From Macrolepiota albuminosa (taxonomy: Eukaryota > Basidiomycota > Agaricomycetes > Agaricales > Agaricaceae), in assembly GCA_027475525.1 (NCBI GenBank), contig JAMWFC010000059.1, positions 186,001 to 250,000 on the forward strand: a stretch of DNA of 64,000 bases, in the 5' to 3' direction. A model generated the notes under the pieces. It made no database searches. It saw nothing but the letters and a program-made list of their open reading frames with translations, and was not told where the DNA came from. The position numbers were made by a program, and so were the translations under genes. Every line of letters starts with the position of its first letter. The first letter of the stretch is position 1. Shown in pieces: positions 20,640 to 34,000 of the stretch.

Positions 20640-22250
20640 GATCAGGATTTCAGCGGATTACTTTGGTCCAAAAGGAAAATATGTTCCTAGACCTATTTTG
20701 CAGGGCAACCAACCTACCACTAAGTCACATGACCTCTGGATCCTTTTCTATGGCCCCATCAATAAAGATGCTTAATAGTTGATTTTTTGCAGCACTAAAT
20801 TGTGAATATTTCAAGAACCACTATGGTATATCCTGGACCTGTAAGTTGGTTGCCAACCAGTCTTCTAAGGGCTATCCAATGATATTCTGATTTTCCAATT
20901 CTGCCCAGTAGTTCATGAGAAAATCCAGGAACAATGGAAATTTTTGTTGTTGTATGTTATTAAAATAGCATACTTCTTGTTCCTAGAATAAAAGACTAGA
21001 ATTTGAGCAGATCACTTTGGTCCCATAAGGAAATATGTTCCTAAACCTATTCTGCTGGGCAACCAACCAGCCATCAAGTCACATGACCTCTGGATCCTTT
21101 GCTATGGCCCAATTAATAAGGAGGTGTAAAAGTTGATTTTCTAAATAATAAATTGAAAATATCACAGTGGCTACCATAGCATATGCTAGACCTGTGAGTT
21201 TGTAGTTTCTCAAGAGCTATCCAATGGTATCCTGTTCTCACCATTCTGCCCAGTAGTTCATGAGATAATCCAGGAATATTGCAAATTTATAATATTTTAT
21301 ATTATTAAAATAGCATACTTCTTGTTCCTGGGATAAAAGACTAAGATTTGAGCGGATCACTTTAGTCCAACAAGAAAATATGTTCCTAGACCTATTCTGC
21401 TGGGCAACCAACCAGCCATCAAGTCACATGACCTCTGAATCCTTTGCTATGGCCCAATCAATAAGGAGGTGTAAAAGTTGATTTTTCAAATAATAAATTG
21501 AAAATATCACAGTGGCTATCATAATATATGCTAGACCTGTGGAATGGTAGAAGTCCAGTTTTTCAAGGGCTATCCAATGGTACCCTGCTTTTCTATGTCT
21601 GCAAAGTAGTTCATGAGATAATACAGGAACATTGCAAATTTATAACATTTTATATTTTCAAAATAGTATACTCTTTGTTTCTAGACTAGAAGACTCAGAT
21701 TTGAGCAGATCACTTAGCTCTAAGAAGAAAATATGTTTCTAGACCTAATTTGCTTGCCAACCAACCAATTATCAAGACATATGACTTCTGTATCCTTTGC
21801 TACAGCTTTATCAATATGGAAGTCTGGCAGTTAATTTATTTAGAAGTAAATTGTACATATCCTAGATCTACCCTAGTATATGCCAGACCTGTAAGCTAAT
21901 AAAATTCTCCAAAAGCTATTTAAAGATACTTTGATTAAGAAATTCTGCTTAGTATTTTTTGAAATAATTTAGAAACTATTGATTTTATTTGCAGATTTTT
22001 AAATATCTATTAGTCAACAAGTAAGTCACATAATCTTTTCAGGAATTATTATAGCATCTGCTAGATCTAAAAGTTGACAAAAAACCAGCTTTTTAAAGAG
22101 TATCTAGAAATGCTCTGATTATAAAATCTTGTCTAGCAGTTCATAAGATATTCTAAAAATATTGCAAATTTTCTAATTTTTTAAAAGAGTACAATTCTTG
22201 TTTCTCAAAGAGCAGTCTATAATTCTAGCAGATAATATAAATTAAATATG
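20640..22250. repeat. Tandem satellite of about 350 bp, four to five decaying units
   Basis: Equivalent points (GCGGATTACTTTGGTCC or GCAGATCACTTTGGTCC and variants) fall at 20653, 21007, 21352 and 21705, giving periods of 354, 345 and 353 bp. Each unit repeats AAATATGTTCCTA, GGGCAACCAACC, AAGTCACATGACCTCT and CAGTAGTTCATGAGA. The first three units are similar; the fourth and a partial fifth (about 22050-22250) are much more diverged. No reading frame is conserved. Confidence 0.88.
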
Positions 22251-22649
22251 AAAGCTCCAAGTTATGCATTATAAGTCAGTTATTTTAGAAGCTAGTCAAT
22301 ATTAAATCAAAGTATAATATGCATGTAAAATACAAATGTTAAGTAATATAATTTTCTATTTTTTAGTTTATTTATTTTAATTAGAAAATTATATTAATAG
22401 AATGCATAAATCAGCACTGACATTTGGAGTGCCACTTGTATTACATATAAATTTATTATTTTTCTTTCTGCTAAAACTGTAGCTATAGATATTTATTTTT
22501 TTTGAAACTAACAATTTGAATAAAATTAGCAAACTAAAAGGCAAAGTACTGTTTACTATAATAGATATATGAGTAGTGCTTATTTTTTTAATATTATTAA
22601 TTTACAAATGCTTTAAAAACAGTTCTCTAATTGAGCTAAAACTGTAATT
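22251..22649. other. Very AT-rich non-coding DNA
   Basis: No gene seen. It contains CAGCACTGACATTTGGAGTG near 22410, which recurs in near-identical form near 30650 (CAGCACTCATATTTGGAGTG), marking a dispersed repeat. Confidence 0.5.
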
Positions 22650-23064
22650 TCTGTAAGTAAATAAATAAGTATTTTTATGCTGCCTGAGGCTTATGGATAA
22701 CTCAGAAAGTCTCCTCTAATCTATACTAGTGCTTGATAGTTGCTTGATATAATGGAGCACTTTACAGAATATCAAATATTCTGATAGGCAGTAGAAGCTT
22801 TTCAATAAACTCTAGCCTAAGCAATTCACTTTTTGAGAAACCACTGCACCTTTGTCTACCAATAAACTTCTGATAAGAGGTTCAATAAACTCTAGTCTAA
22901 ATAGTTTATTCCCTGGGAACTACTAAGCCTTAAAAGTGATGAGGGGAGTTCCAGGCAGGGCCCAGAGAACGCGCCTGTGAAGTTAAGATAAAGTCGGCAA
23001 GTGTCAAGCGCTAATGTAAAGCGCCTATGGAAGAAGCAGTAAGTGAACACGGCAATGTGAGCGG

Positions 23065-25125
23065 TGATGACGTCAACTGTGGTTGGATGCGCTGGATATA
23101 TACACAGTACAACACTGTCTCCAGCGCTTGGCGTTGATAGGCTTCTACTCGGACTGAGCGCATCAAGGGACATTATAGGCCGACCAACACTTGACACACT
23201 AAAGGCTCTAGCGACCAGCCTTGGGTACAGAGCAGCCCTAGCGCGGGCGCTCTATGGCAAGACTTATCCATTCATCTCAATCACCAGTATCAGCCCCTCA
23301 GCACACTCCACTCAGTTACTTTGAAGACCAAGAAGACTCAGGACTCATAGCGCTAGCATAACGGCGGGAGGTGACTCTGACCAAACCCTGATCAGTACTG
23401 GAAGGAGTTAGCAATTGGCGCTGTCAATCACCGAGGCACCTCAATCAGAAGTCTAAAAGAATCAATGACGACGAGATAGGATACACGCAGACCCGACATT
23501 TAAATCTATCAAAAGATGGTACAATGTTTAGCGCCGGAATTAGCGCTCAAGGCGTCTGTCGAGGATTTCCCAACCATACCCCGGGATGGCCTGGCCAATT
23601 AAATTACATCAAAAAGTGAGCAAACTCGTACCACTTCTAAGTAGTTTTAGAGTCGCTGTTGGTCGCCGTCACCCATGTGCTGCAGGTTGCCGTTGACAGG
23701 TGGCCGTTGGCTACAGTCACAAAGAGAGGCGCTAATTGGTAGCGCCGTCAATGGACTTATTTTGGAAATAATGTAGCGCATAGTATAAAAACTAGCTACT
23801 TGCCATGTATATAACAACGAATCGTAACCCCTTGAACACCCAGTTACACTTACCGTTCAAATCGCGCTAGCATTGCCTGACTTTGTCACCAAGTTCGGCG
23901 CTAGCTTTGTCTATCTTGTCTTCGTCGTTTACGGTGCCACCTATGGGCATGCTATGCTGCGCTATTCGTTTATTTCTCTATAACTTGTCCTAAACTACGA
24001 CACTTACCACTTGCTAGGTAGCACCTGAAGCGCTATCATCTAGCGCATCGCCCTATCACCTCTGCTCAAGCACACCAGGACCCTGCCGGGACTCCTCACA
24101 AACCCGTACGCCAGGTGCTGGAGACGGCGTTGTACTGCGTATATGTCCAGCGTACCCAACCACAGTTGGCGTCATCAGCGTGCGTAGTTGTGAGGAGTCC
24201 TGACAGGGTCCCAGTGTGCTTGAGCAGAGGTGATAAAATGATGTGCTAAATTATAGCGCTTCAGGAGCTACCTGGCAGACAGTAAGTGTCGTAGTTTAAA
24301 CAAAGATATTGAAGAAAAAACAAGTAGCGTAGTGTATTGTGCCTGTAGGTGGCACTGTAAATGACAAAGACAAAATAGACAAGGCTAGCGTCTGACTTAG
24401 TGGCAAAGTCAAAGAAAGCTAGCGCAATTTGAATGCTAAGTATAACTGTGTGCTCAAGAGGTTACGATTTGTTGTTATATACATGTCAAGTAGCTATTTT
24501 ATATACTATGCACTACTGTGTTTGCCAAGATACAAGTCTATCTGCGGCGCTACCTCCTAGCGCCTCTCCTTGTGGTTTTCTCTAACGGTGACCTGTCAAC
24601 GGCAACCTTTTGCATTGACTTGGAATTGTACAAGTCTGCTTACTTTTACTATAACTCCGATTGGCCAGGTTGTTCCGGGGTATGGTCAGAAAATCCTTGA
24701 CAGACACCATGAGTGCTAATGTCAGCACCACTCATTGTACCAGTTCCTGACAGGTCCAGATGTTGGATTTAAGTATATCTAGTGCTGCTGTCCTTAATCC
24801 TTTTAGACTTCTGATTGAAGTGCCTTGTCAAATGGCAGCGCCTGCTGCTGGCGCCTTCTGGAAGTGATCAGGGTTTAGTTAGAGTCCTCTCCCACCATCA
24901 TGTTAGTGCTATTTGTTCTGAGCCTCCTTCGTCCTTGGGATAGGTGAATGGAGTGTGCTGAAGGCCTGGTAGCTAGTAGTTAGGGTAAATGGCTAAGTCC
25001 TGTAGTAGGTTGCCAGAGCTAGGGCTGTTCAATATTCCCAACTGGTTGCTAGAGTCTTCAGTACGTCAAGTATTGGTTGGCCTATAATGTCCCTTGATGT
25101 GCTCAGTCTGAGTAGAAGCCTATCA
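23065..25125 (-). mobile_element. Outer family-3 solo LTR (reverse), target duplication GCGG
   Basis: It begins TGATGACG, the reverse complement of the LTR 3' end CGTCATCA, and ends GCCTATCA, the reverse complement of the LTR start TGATAGGC. GCGG flanks both sides (23061-23064 and 25126-25129). Excluding the LTR nested inside it, the length is about 1014 bp, close to the 1033-bp LTR of element 3. It is more diverged and AT-shifted than the inner copy. Confidence 0.87.
23135..24177 (+). mobile_element. Inner family-3 solo LTR, nested, target duplication GCGT
   Basis: It runs TGATAGGCTTCTAC to GGCGTCATCA (1043 bp) and is highly similar throughout to the element 3 LTR (56093-57125). It is inserted 70 bp inside the outer reverse LTR and is flanked by GCGT on both sides (23131-23134, 24178-24181). 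With the outer copy it forms a ~1-kb imperfect inverted repeat. Confidence 0.9.
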
Positions 25126-25129
25126 GCGG

Positions 25130-25837
25130 CAAGAACACGATAAGCTTAGCAAGGTCTAAGCATTGTTAATGTCTGCCATAGCTGCAAGGCGCGAGTGTGT
25201 CGAGTGTTAGCAAGAGTCTGCAATTGTCAATAACTTTGACGTTGCTGACTGTAAATAAGATTTGGACCGTAAGGGAGACTGGAGTAAGGGCAGCAGGAAA
25301 CTCTTTTCTTGGTTGTGTATGTACAAGTTGGTAAGTACTTTTTATACTACAAGGAGTTCACCGTTGCCAGTGACTAACAATTGCCAAAGTGTGGTAAACT
25401 AGAAAATTTTATAGGGGTAGCTCCAATAGTTTCAGATCCCTACCATCTATTCAAGACTCTTAGCGACACCAGGCAGCAGATTGCGATGCTAAACCATCAA
25501 TCCTTCACCCTTCTGTCTGTCCAAAATGCTTAGTGATGTCAGGTGCCAAATCAAGGCGCTAAGCAATGTCAGATGCCAAGGTCAAATGCCAAGCTGTCCA
25601 TCAGTTTTTGATAGATTGTCAGTCTTCTTTCCAAGCACTGTCATCAGTGACTGATGCCATCTGTCAGTTGTCATTCTGTCTGCCGTCGGCGCTATCATTG
25701 ATCAGATCTGCTTCTTGCCATGTACAGCTGTCAAATATTGCCCAAATTGGTTAATTAGCGCACGCTAAGGTATTCTGAGCCGGTGCCGTGTTGCTATAGC
25801 CTGCCATTGATGGGCTGATCCTGTATGGGGTCCTATC
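25130..25837. other. Unassigned inserted sequence between LTR fragments
   Basis: Together with 22936-23060 this probably formed one insertion in the family-X LTR. It carries several GCGC(T) motifs (AGGCGCTAAGCAATG, GTCGGCGCTATCATTG), like family 3, but I could not align it to element 3. No gene seen. Confidence 0.4.
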
Positions 25838-26331
25838 ACTGTTCCAATTTCTATTTTGTGATGTATGTTTTAGTGCTACTATTCCATTCATCTCTCTTGC
25901 ATGTTTCAGTGTCATTATTTCATACATCCTCTTCTTTGGATCCTTCTTTCATTCAATGCTTATGCCACCATTTGATTCATTTCTCCTTTTCTCTTGCTAG
26001 AAGTGCCAAATCGGTCATTGCTGATCAGATTTATCAGATCTTGCTTATTTGATCTAGATTATCACAATTTAATGGCATTTCATCACCTCTGCCAGCTTCT
26101 ATGCTTCCCCTCCTCACATAACAGTGGCTGGACATTATTGAATTAATAGCTAGCACTGGTCCCCTCCTCTTATTGTTCTGTACTTCCTGTGTATTTGTTG
26201 GAGTATTTTTGTGGAGATGTATTTTGTTGAAACTGCTACCAGGAGGCTTACAGTTTTTAGCCTATAATTAAATATTTATTTTGACTTCTGATGCATGTTG
26301 TGTCTCTGACTGCTGGTACAGCATTATATCA

Positions 26332-26699
26332 TCTCCTTCCCACCAAATAAAGACTGTTCTCAGTTATTTACAGTTCCAGATTAGGTTAAGTACTATCTCT
26401 TTGCCATAATTTTTAAATTTTTGTTATAGATTTTCTATTATGTTCAGAGGTTTCCTTTGCATGTTTTTGCTGCTTTTCATTTTGCTCCAGAGCTTATTTA
26501 AGCTCTCCCTATATTGACACATACATTCTCATTTCCTCATTTCCTATGGCTCCTCCAACTGGTCCCAAAAAGCCTCTATTTCCACTACTAGAGTCCTAAA
26601 ACAGGAAGCCTGAATCATCTTCCTGTTCCTTACTCAGATATACATTCCTGAGATAGAGGTCCTTTTCTAACTGCCCTTCCTGCCTTTCTTCTCTTAACT
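26332..26699. other. AT-rich spacer
   Basis: No reading frame or repeat assignment supported. Confidence 0.4.
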
Positions 26700-29600
26700 C
26701 TTGTAGTTTAAAGGGTGTGATATCAATATATTCTTCAATACTAATAGACAGAGTAATTTGTTGCCTGGCCTTGTAAGATATAACCTTAAAGGCAGCAACC
26801 CTCTCTTGCTACCCAGTACCATTCAACTCTGCCACTATGTAGTTTTCCCTCTAGTTCTAGTTAATACCACCATGGGTCCTCAACAGCAAGCTGACATTTT
26901 TTCATTTAGAGATTTAGCTGTCACCATGTTTCTAACCAGAACTAAGTCTCTTGGTTTGAACTTGTATTTTTTAATAAAGGCTTCATTTTCACTTGTAAAA
27001 TTCTCTGCCTATTTCAACTTCTTCTTGCTAACTCTAGTTTCCATTTCCTCTATATGCTTGAGCTCTTAAGCCAATTAAGTCTTCTGTAAATACTGATTCA
27101 TCAGGCATGTCTATTAACTAAATGGCTTCCACTAAGTCCAAGAGTAGTATAAGATGTGATCCAGTTACTAAAAAGAATGAAGAGCACCCAAATATCTTTT
27201 TAACTGTAATACTGTCTGCTCATATTACAAGCCAGAAGAATTAGTACTACTTGGTCTTGTCTTCACAGGCTTTATACAAAGCCTGCCTCACATCTCAATG
27301 TGGTCTATCCTTCCATTAGCTCTAGAATTATAAGGAGCAATAATTATGCCTTGTATCCCATATTTCTTAGATAGCCAATGTACAATTTTTATAAAGTGCT
27401 CAGCAATATCTGTGACAATGTTGCTTATGCAGTCCTATTTACAGATCACTTTTTAAAACAGCCACTACCCAATCAACTTGTGGTTATCAACTTTCTGCTT
27501 AACTTGGCATGCATGACAAGTGTCTATATACCACTTTACATTTGCTTCTATTTCCAGCCACTAAAATTTTTCCTGGAATAAAGCCTTAGTTGCAAAGGTT
27601 CCTCTGTGACCAAGTGCATCATGAGCTGACTTCAACATGTACATCCTCCTGTTTTTCTCTATGACTAGCTTATGTTTCTTTTTTTTTTCTCTCTTGTAAA
27701 ATCTTTCTTTTAGGTTAAAGAAGAACTGTCTTGCAAATCTGAGGAATTGTTATTCTTTCAACTTTCTTGGCACTTTGCCAGGATGCCTAAGCCAGTCCTG
27801 TACTAGTGACAAGAGGTTATTTAAGGATTTTTTTTTTAGTTCTCTTCTCTTTTTGATATTCTTTTAGAGGATCCTTCTGGCAACAAGAATGTAGATAAAG
27901 GTAGGACTAATACTAGATTCAGAGGAGTCCCTGATTTATTACTTTGCTCTTGTAAGCCTAAGACTATCCCCTGCTTTTTATCTCTGCCCAAGATCATCTT
28001 CTTCTCTACATTCTCTGAAGTTATTGCTAACAGATAACTTTCTTTTGTGTCAATCTCATCTATGAAGTTTTCTAACTTGAGAGGCATATATTCCTCCCAA
28101 TCAGGTACTTTATTAATCTCATCTGAATATTCAAAAAACATTGGCTTTGGATCACCTAGTAACGACTGGTCTATAGGAGCATACTCCTTATCTCCTAGTT
28201 GCTTCTCCCTGCAAGATATACTATCTATACTGAAAGTCTTTCCTGGCACATGCCTCAAAGTGAAGTGATATATAAGTACAGCTTCCACTCAGGGCATTAT
28301 AGTAGCATTGGATCCAATTCCTAGGTTGCTCAGCATTTCCTTGAGGTATTTGGCATCACTTTCAACAACAAGCTTTCTGCACCTTAGTAATCAATAGCTG
28401 CTAACTTGTAATGCTCTCATAAGACCATACAATGTAGTACTTGGTGTAAGTATTACTGATAGTTCTGGGGCTTTCTTGAAGTCTTAGAAAGTGACCTCTA
28501 ATCCACACTGGTGCTTGATGATAAAAACTTGATGTATTGGGTGCTTCACAGAATATCAAATATCCTGATGGGCAGAAGAAGGTTCTCAATAAACTCCAGC
28601 CTAAGCAGTTCACTCCCTGGGAACCACCGAGCCTTTGTCTACCAATAGACTTCCAATGAGAGGTGTTCAATAAACTCTAGCCTAAGTGATTCACTCCCTG
28701 GAAACCACCGAGCCTTTGCCTATCAATTGCCTGTCTATTCTCTACTAAACTTGGGCTATTTATACTGTTTTTCTGGTGCACAGACCACTATCTACACATG
28801 ACTCTTTGTTGTCAATTCCCCCAGCCTCCAGAACATATTTGATAGTCCAATTTCCCTTTTGGGAGGCCTGTTTTGGTGCCACCAGTTCCACCATTCAACT
28901 TCTTGTTCCACCATTCCTCCAGATGTCTCTGATTGCCATTTCCCCATTTGCTTCAGCTTTATTTAGCACGATCCCATTTATAGATCCTTCTTTCCCCTTT
29001 TAGTGCTTCCCTGCATTCCATGCTTCTTTTGACATCCCTCCATGCTTCTTTTCCTTTCCCCTTTCAGTCATGTCAAATTGGGCATTGTCAGATCTGATCT
29101 TGATCTAGATCATCACAAATTGATCCCATTTCGTCACTTCTGCCAGCTCTCATGCTTCCCCTCCCCATTACAGTGGTTGGACTATTATTGAGTGGATAGC
29201 TTGAGTTAGTCCCTGCCCTTTGTTCTGTACTGTCTGTGTATTTATTGGGGTGTTTTTGGAGATATAATTTGTTGAGACTGCTACCAGGAGGCTTACAGTT
29301 TTCAGCCTTATGATTAAATGTTTATTTTGACTTCTGGTGCATGTTGTGTTCCTGACTGCTGGTACAGTGTCATATCAACAACTCTCTCTTAGGTTGTGAA
29401 AACCTAGCCTCCTTCTCATTCAAAGTAATGGACCCCAATCTAGTATAAGTCTTCTTCTTGGGGTCTGCACTGTTTTCTTAGAAAATTCCAAATCCAACAC
29501 CTATCCAAGAAGTGTCTACTGCCAAAATGACAGCCTCCTCTGACTTATAATCTATGGGTTTCAGAGCTGCACAACTTGCTAACCTCCTCTTCATCTCCTT

Positions 29601-30430
29601 CATAGCCTCCTTCTATTCTTTCTCTCAGACAAAAGCCACATCATTCTTGTGAGCCTATTAATAGGCTCTGAGATCTTGACATAGTCTTAGATGAACATCC
29701 TGAAGGTGCCAAAAGTTCTCAGGAATTTCTTAACCTCAGAGATATTGCAGCAGTCTCCCTAACTCATGACCACTGCATATCTTTTAATTTCTAGTTCCTA
29801 CTACAATGATTTCATCTGTACATAGCACAGACTTAATTTCTGAGAAGGTTTCCTCAGCATACTTGATGCACAGAACAACTCTATTCACATTGTTCAGATG
29901 CTCTCAGACAAAGTGCCTAATTCTTTTATTCTCTGCAATAGTTTCATACTCTCCTCCTTTCAACTTATACCTAATAATTCTGCAAGATATAAGTAACATC
30001 ATTATAAAAAATGAGAACTGAATTAGTCTATTCTATTAGTAATGTCACCAATCTCAGAGCTCTATAAGGTGTCTGAAAGGTAGTATAGTCTCTAGACTTT
30101 GAGTCCAAAGTCTTTCCATCATATTCAACATATACATCACACATCTCTTCATATACTCTTCTAATAAAGTGGTTGGCTAGTTCTTTTGTAGCAAGAGATA
30201 CTCTAGAATAAGCTATAGTGACCTTGTTTAGAAGCTCTAAACTATGTACAATTTTTAAACTTTTTCTGTCTTTCTTTAGAACAGCAAACTACTGTGACCT
30301 ATATAAGAAGTTTGACCTTTTTATAAACCTCTACTTCCAACTTCCTCTTAATCTCCTTATACAGGTCATTGTACTTTTTAGAAGATATGGAACTGTTTTT
30401 CAACATTCAGAGCTAGTGAGGTACTACTAG
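26700..30430 (-). pseudogene. pol: Ty3/Gypsy pol relic related to element 3
   Basis: Reading the minus strand from about 30430: reverse transcriptase (IVHSLELLNKVTIA, RDYTTFQTPYRALRLVTL), its tail (EVKKFLRTFGTFRMFI near 29740), RNase H (GSITLNEKEARFSQPK near 29400, then LYGLMRALQ near 28430), the linker frame 28288-27836 (HFTLRHVPGKTF), integrase zinc module (SAHDALGHRG and TCHACQ near 27500-27630), core (VTDIAEHF, YGIQGIIIAPYNSRANG near 27300-27410) and tail (KPRDLVLVRN near 26940). All are broken by stops and shifts. The same motifs in the same order occur in element 3, so this is an old relative. A solo LTR splits RNase H. Confidence 0.8.
28433..29377 (-). mobile_element. Family-X solo LTR in the RNase H region, target duplication ACAA
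   Basis: It starts TGTAGTAC and ends CATATCA on the plus strand (945 bp) and is flanked by ACAA at 28429-28432 and 29378-29381. Removing it together with one ACAA copy rejoins the interrupted RNase H codons (PKREL then LYGLMRALQ). This supports the boundaries independently. Confidence 0.87.
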
Positions 30431-31049
30431 CATAATTATAGATATAAAGTATTTCTCTTTAAACTTCCTCTTCTAGCTGTTATTCTATGCAAAGGCTTCA
30501 TTTTGCTGCATCATCAACTGATGCAACAACTTCTCCTTTTCTGGCCATAGAATGCTAGGTCAATAAACTATTTGCACTTCTCTGCATATCTCCCAGCAGG
30601 CTTTGCAAAAGCTTGTTACTATTATATTCAAATATAATATGCATATCAATCAGCACTCATATTTGGAGTGCCACTTAGCAATTTATTTTTTTTTTGCTAA
30701 AACTTAAATAACAAAAATTGCATGAATATAATGATAATATTTAGATTGAGCTTAGCTACTTAGTCAATATTTCTTTGCATATGCATAGTATTTGAAAAAA
30801 ATTGTAGGCAGGTTTTTTCTTCAATGCATATTTTATAAAGTTGACTTGTAAGATTTTGTAAAATATTAAATAGAATATAGTATATAAAATATAAAACTAT
30901 CAACTTCTAGAGTCAATATCTATTGGCACTACATTTTTAAGCTATTTATAAATTTGATAAAATGCAATAAGAAACTATATATGTTGAGGAAGTTCTATAT
31001 AGTCTTTAAGTTCAACAATAATCTATTTAGTAAAAGCTGCTGGAGATCT
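30431..31049. other. AT-rich spacer with dispersed repeat
   Basis: No gene supported. Contains the second copy of the CAGCACTCATATTTGGAGTG repeat near 30650. Confidence 0.45.
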
Positions 31050-34000
31050 CCAATGTTTTTCTTAATCGTCAATACCAATAGCTTAAGCAATAGGATTAAA
31101 GAAGGTAGCTCTCTCCTGCATTGGCTTTTGAGTCAAGATATTGGCAATAACAGTTGGCAAGAGTCTGGAAATAATAAAATGATAAGGGCATTATGATGCA
31201 TTAGCAAGTTGACCTTTAAGATGTTGAGAATGATTAAACTCTTCTCGAAATGAAATCCAGCAAATATAGAAAATTGGCCAGACTGCAAAGGTTGTAAATT
31301 TCATCTGCTGCAGGCATTGCATCCAAATTGAGAAGAATCTATTGACTGTATGATTATGAGGTTTTTGTCAAAGTTCCACAAATTCATGAACCCAGCAAAA
31401 AGCACATCCAATGCTGACTATCTGATCAATGATATGCTTCAAAATAAAAAGCCTATTTTCAGCTTCTGAAATTGCATCTTTCAATAGTTTGCTGCTTATT
31501 TCTACATTGAATATTTAAGGCAATGTTAAAAAGATGCAATTAAAGTTTAAACAATTCTGACCTTGATTGTTTATAAATAAAGCAGTACAATTGGGTCCTT
31601 TCTTATAAGAATTGTCCAATGAAGAAGATGATAGGCCAAGTAGAGGGCGATTTAAAGTTGCAACTTGATTTGAGGATAACTATTGCAAATTATTTTAGCA
31701 TTGATTAATAAAAGTTTTAAACATATATAAAACTTACATTATTTTGCAAAGTGCGACAATTATTATAAAGTGGTGCATTTTTAACCAAGAAGCATGAGTG
31801 GGCTACACCATCTAAAGCATATAGCTCTAGTAATCAGCAACTTGGAGTTTTCATAAATTGCTTCATCTCAGCAACACTTGTGTGATTGCCTGGAAGTGCA
31901 TCTTTGTCCAAGTATAGAAGTCTGGAATAAAATAGCATGGAATGGCAGATGGATCCATCGTGGCCTCCTTGTCCTATTCTTGAATAAAATGTATTAAACT
32001 ATGCACTTCATAGTAAATTATATGCTGAACAGAAGGATAGTCGATGTCTTGACCAAAGCCCATAGTCACTACTATCTATTGCTTAGAAAGATTGCCAGTA
32101 AGAGGTGTATGTCATTCATTTTGCTGCTGTTTTTTGATTTCTTTGTTTTTAGATTCATCAGGATCCATCATGCTAAAATAAAATAGAAAGCCAAGCATAT
32201 CTGCTATATGCTGAACTTGTTGAACTATTTAGCAATAAATGAGACCTCTTTCATAAGGCTGGAGCTGAATAGAAAGAGCATAATTTCAAAGCTCAAATTC
32301 CAGAAAATCAGTGTCAGCTATATGGCAAATAGTATATTCAATATTTTACCTAGGATTGAGTGATCAGATTTCATGAACTAGATGCTGAGGAATATCCATC
32401 CAGTTGCATAATAAATCAACAGATCAAGGAAAGATCGTAGCTGAAAGGAATGTAATGGGTTTTTGAAGAGCTATTAACACTTTAAGAAAGTGAAATGTTT
32501 TGCGATATGCAGAGGTGTAAATGTGATGGGCCTCGTCCATGAAAATGCACTTGATTTGATATTTTGCAGCATTAGCCTATTCTTGAAACCTGTCCTGGGT
32601 AGCTAGATGATATGGAACCAGAACAATTTGGTTTTTAATTGCATCTGATTTTGGATAGATGCTGCCAGAAATAATTGTTTGATTCAGCTGCTGCTTCATA
32701 TCTTCCACAAGAGATGTAAGAGAAATAATGACCAAGAACAGACTTTGAGAATGAAGAATAACAGCTGAAAAGAACCCTAAAGCTTTTCCACTACCAGTTG
32801 GCAAGATAGCAAGAACATGTTTGGTGGTAAGATTTGACTGCACCAATTCTGCTTGTTCAGGACAAGTCCAAGAATAATTGTTAGAGTCATCTTGATGAGG
32901 CATAAGGAATCAGATTTTTGATAGAAGCTGAGGATGAACACATATAAGGTGCTGAGAATAATGAATTTCAGAAAGTGAAGGAGTAGCACCAAGTGCATGA
33001 ACAACTTCTTCAGCTATAGCAGGTGCCATAACTCCCAAATAGTGTTTTAGCTGCCCAACTATTTTATTGGTAGTTTCTTTAAATCCTTGTTGCAGCTCAA
33101 CTTTGACATTGTTAAGCATAGTATAAATACATGCATCAAGCTGCATGAATAGATCTTCCTGAGATTTGAAATCTTGATTTTATATATAAATTTTTATAGT
33201 TTTTTTTTTAAAATAAGAAACAAAATAAATATGCACACCATGTTTGTATTTTTAATTTTTTTTACCAAAGAAGGATGCAACTGATTGATGCATGCACGCC
33301 ATTGAAAACAAACATGCTGATCAGATGCAATTGAAGTATGTAAATTTCTTGGTAAAGCGTCATTGATTTGAAGAGCATAATGTTGTTTGCCAGTTTTTAC
33401 TGAATAATTAAACAACTCGTGGATTATTTTGAGAACTTCATCTTCATTGTCAGGAAGGTGAAAATCAATATGCCCAATATTAATCATAATACTGCACATT
33501 ACCTGCCACCAATCTCTCATACCCATTGCTCAATTTAGCATATTCTTTGTGAATGAGAATAAAGCCTTTGAAAAATTATCTGTTTTTATAATTTTGCCAC
33601 TTTGCACAAAAACATACATGAGTAAGATAATTTTTGGCATCTTCTTTGGGCATTAGACACATAGCGGCCATATCAGCTGGATAGACAGTTGAAAGAAGAA
33701 GAAAAAGGAGCTGTAAAATTCGGAAGCTAGAAGAGTGGACAACTTGGCGAGTGATTCCATGGATATTTCTGGTCTTAATATATGTAGAAATATAGGTGAG
33801 AGTATTGCATATGTAGAAATAGAAGTGAGAGTATTGCTGAGCATAAAAAGATGCTGAGGACCATCTTTGTTATTTGCATATTTGAGGTTGTCACATTCTG
33901 ATCTGTGAGCGCCTCCACCCCATGTTGTAGAAACAAGGCAAAACAAGAAACCAACAATTTTATCAAGCAAGCTAAACCATTCCCAAAGTTCTGTTTTAAA

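Larger units (their letters stand above)
22650..26331 (+). mobile_element. Decayed LTR (family X) split by later insertions
   Basis: Segments about 22650-22935 and 25838-26331 match, in order, the start and end of the better-preserved family-X solo LTR at 28433-29377 (for example AATAAACTCTAGCCTAAG, and ACTGCTGGTACAG before the ATATCA end). The material between is other inserted DNA, including the nested family-3 LTRs. Exact boundaries of the left end are uncertain. Confidence 0.65.
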
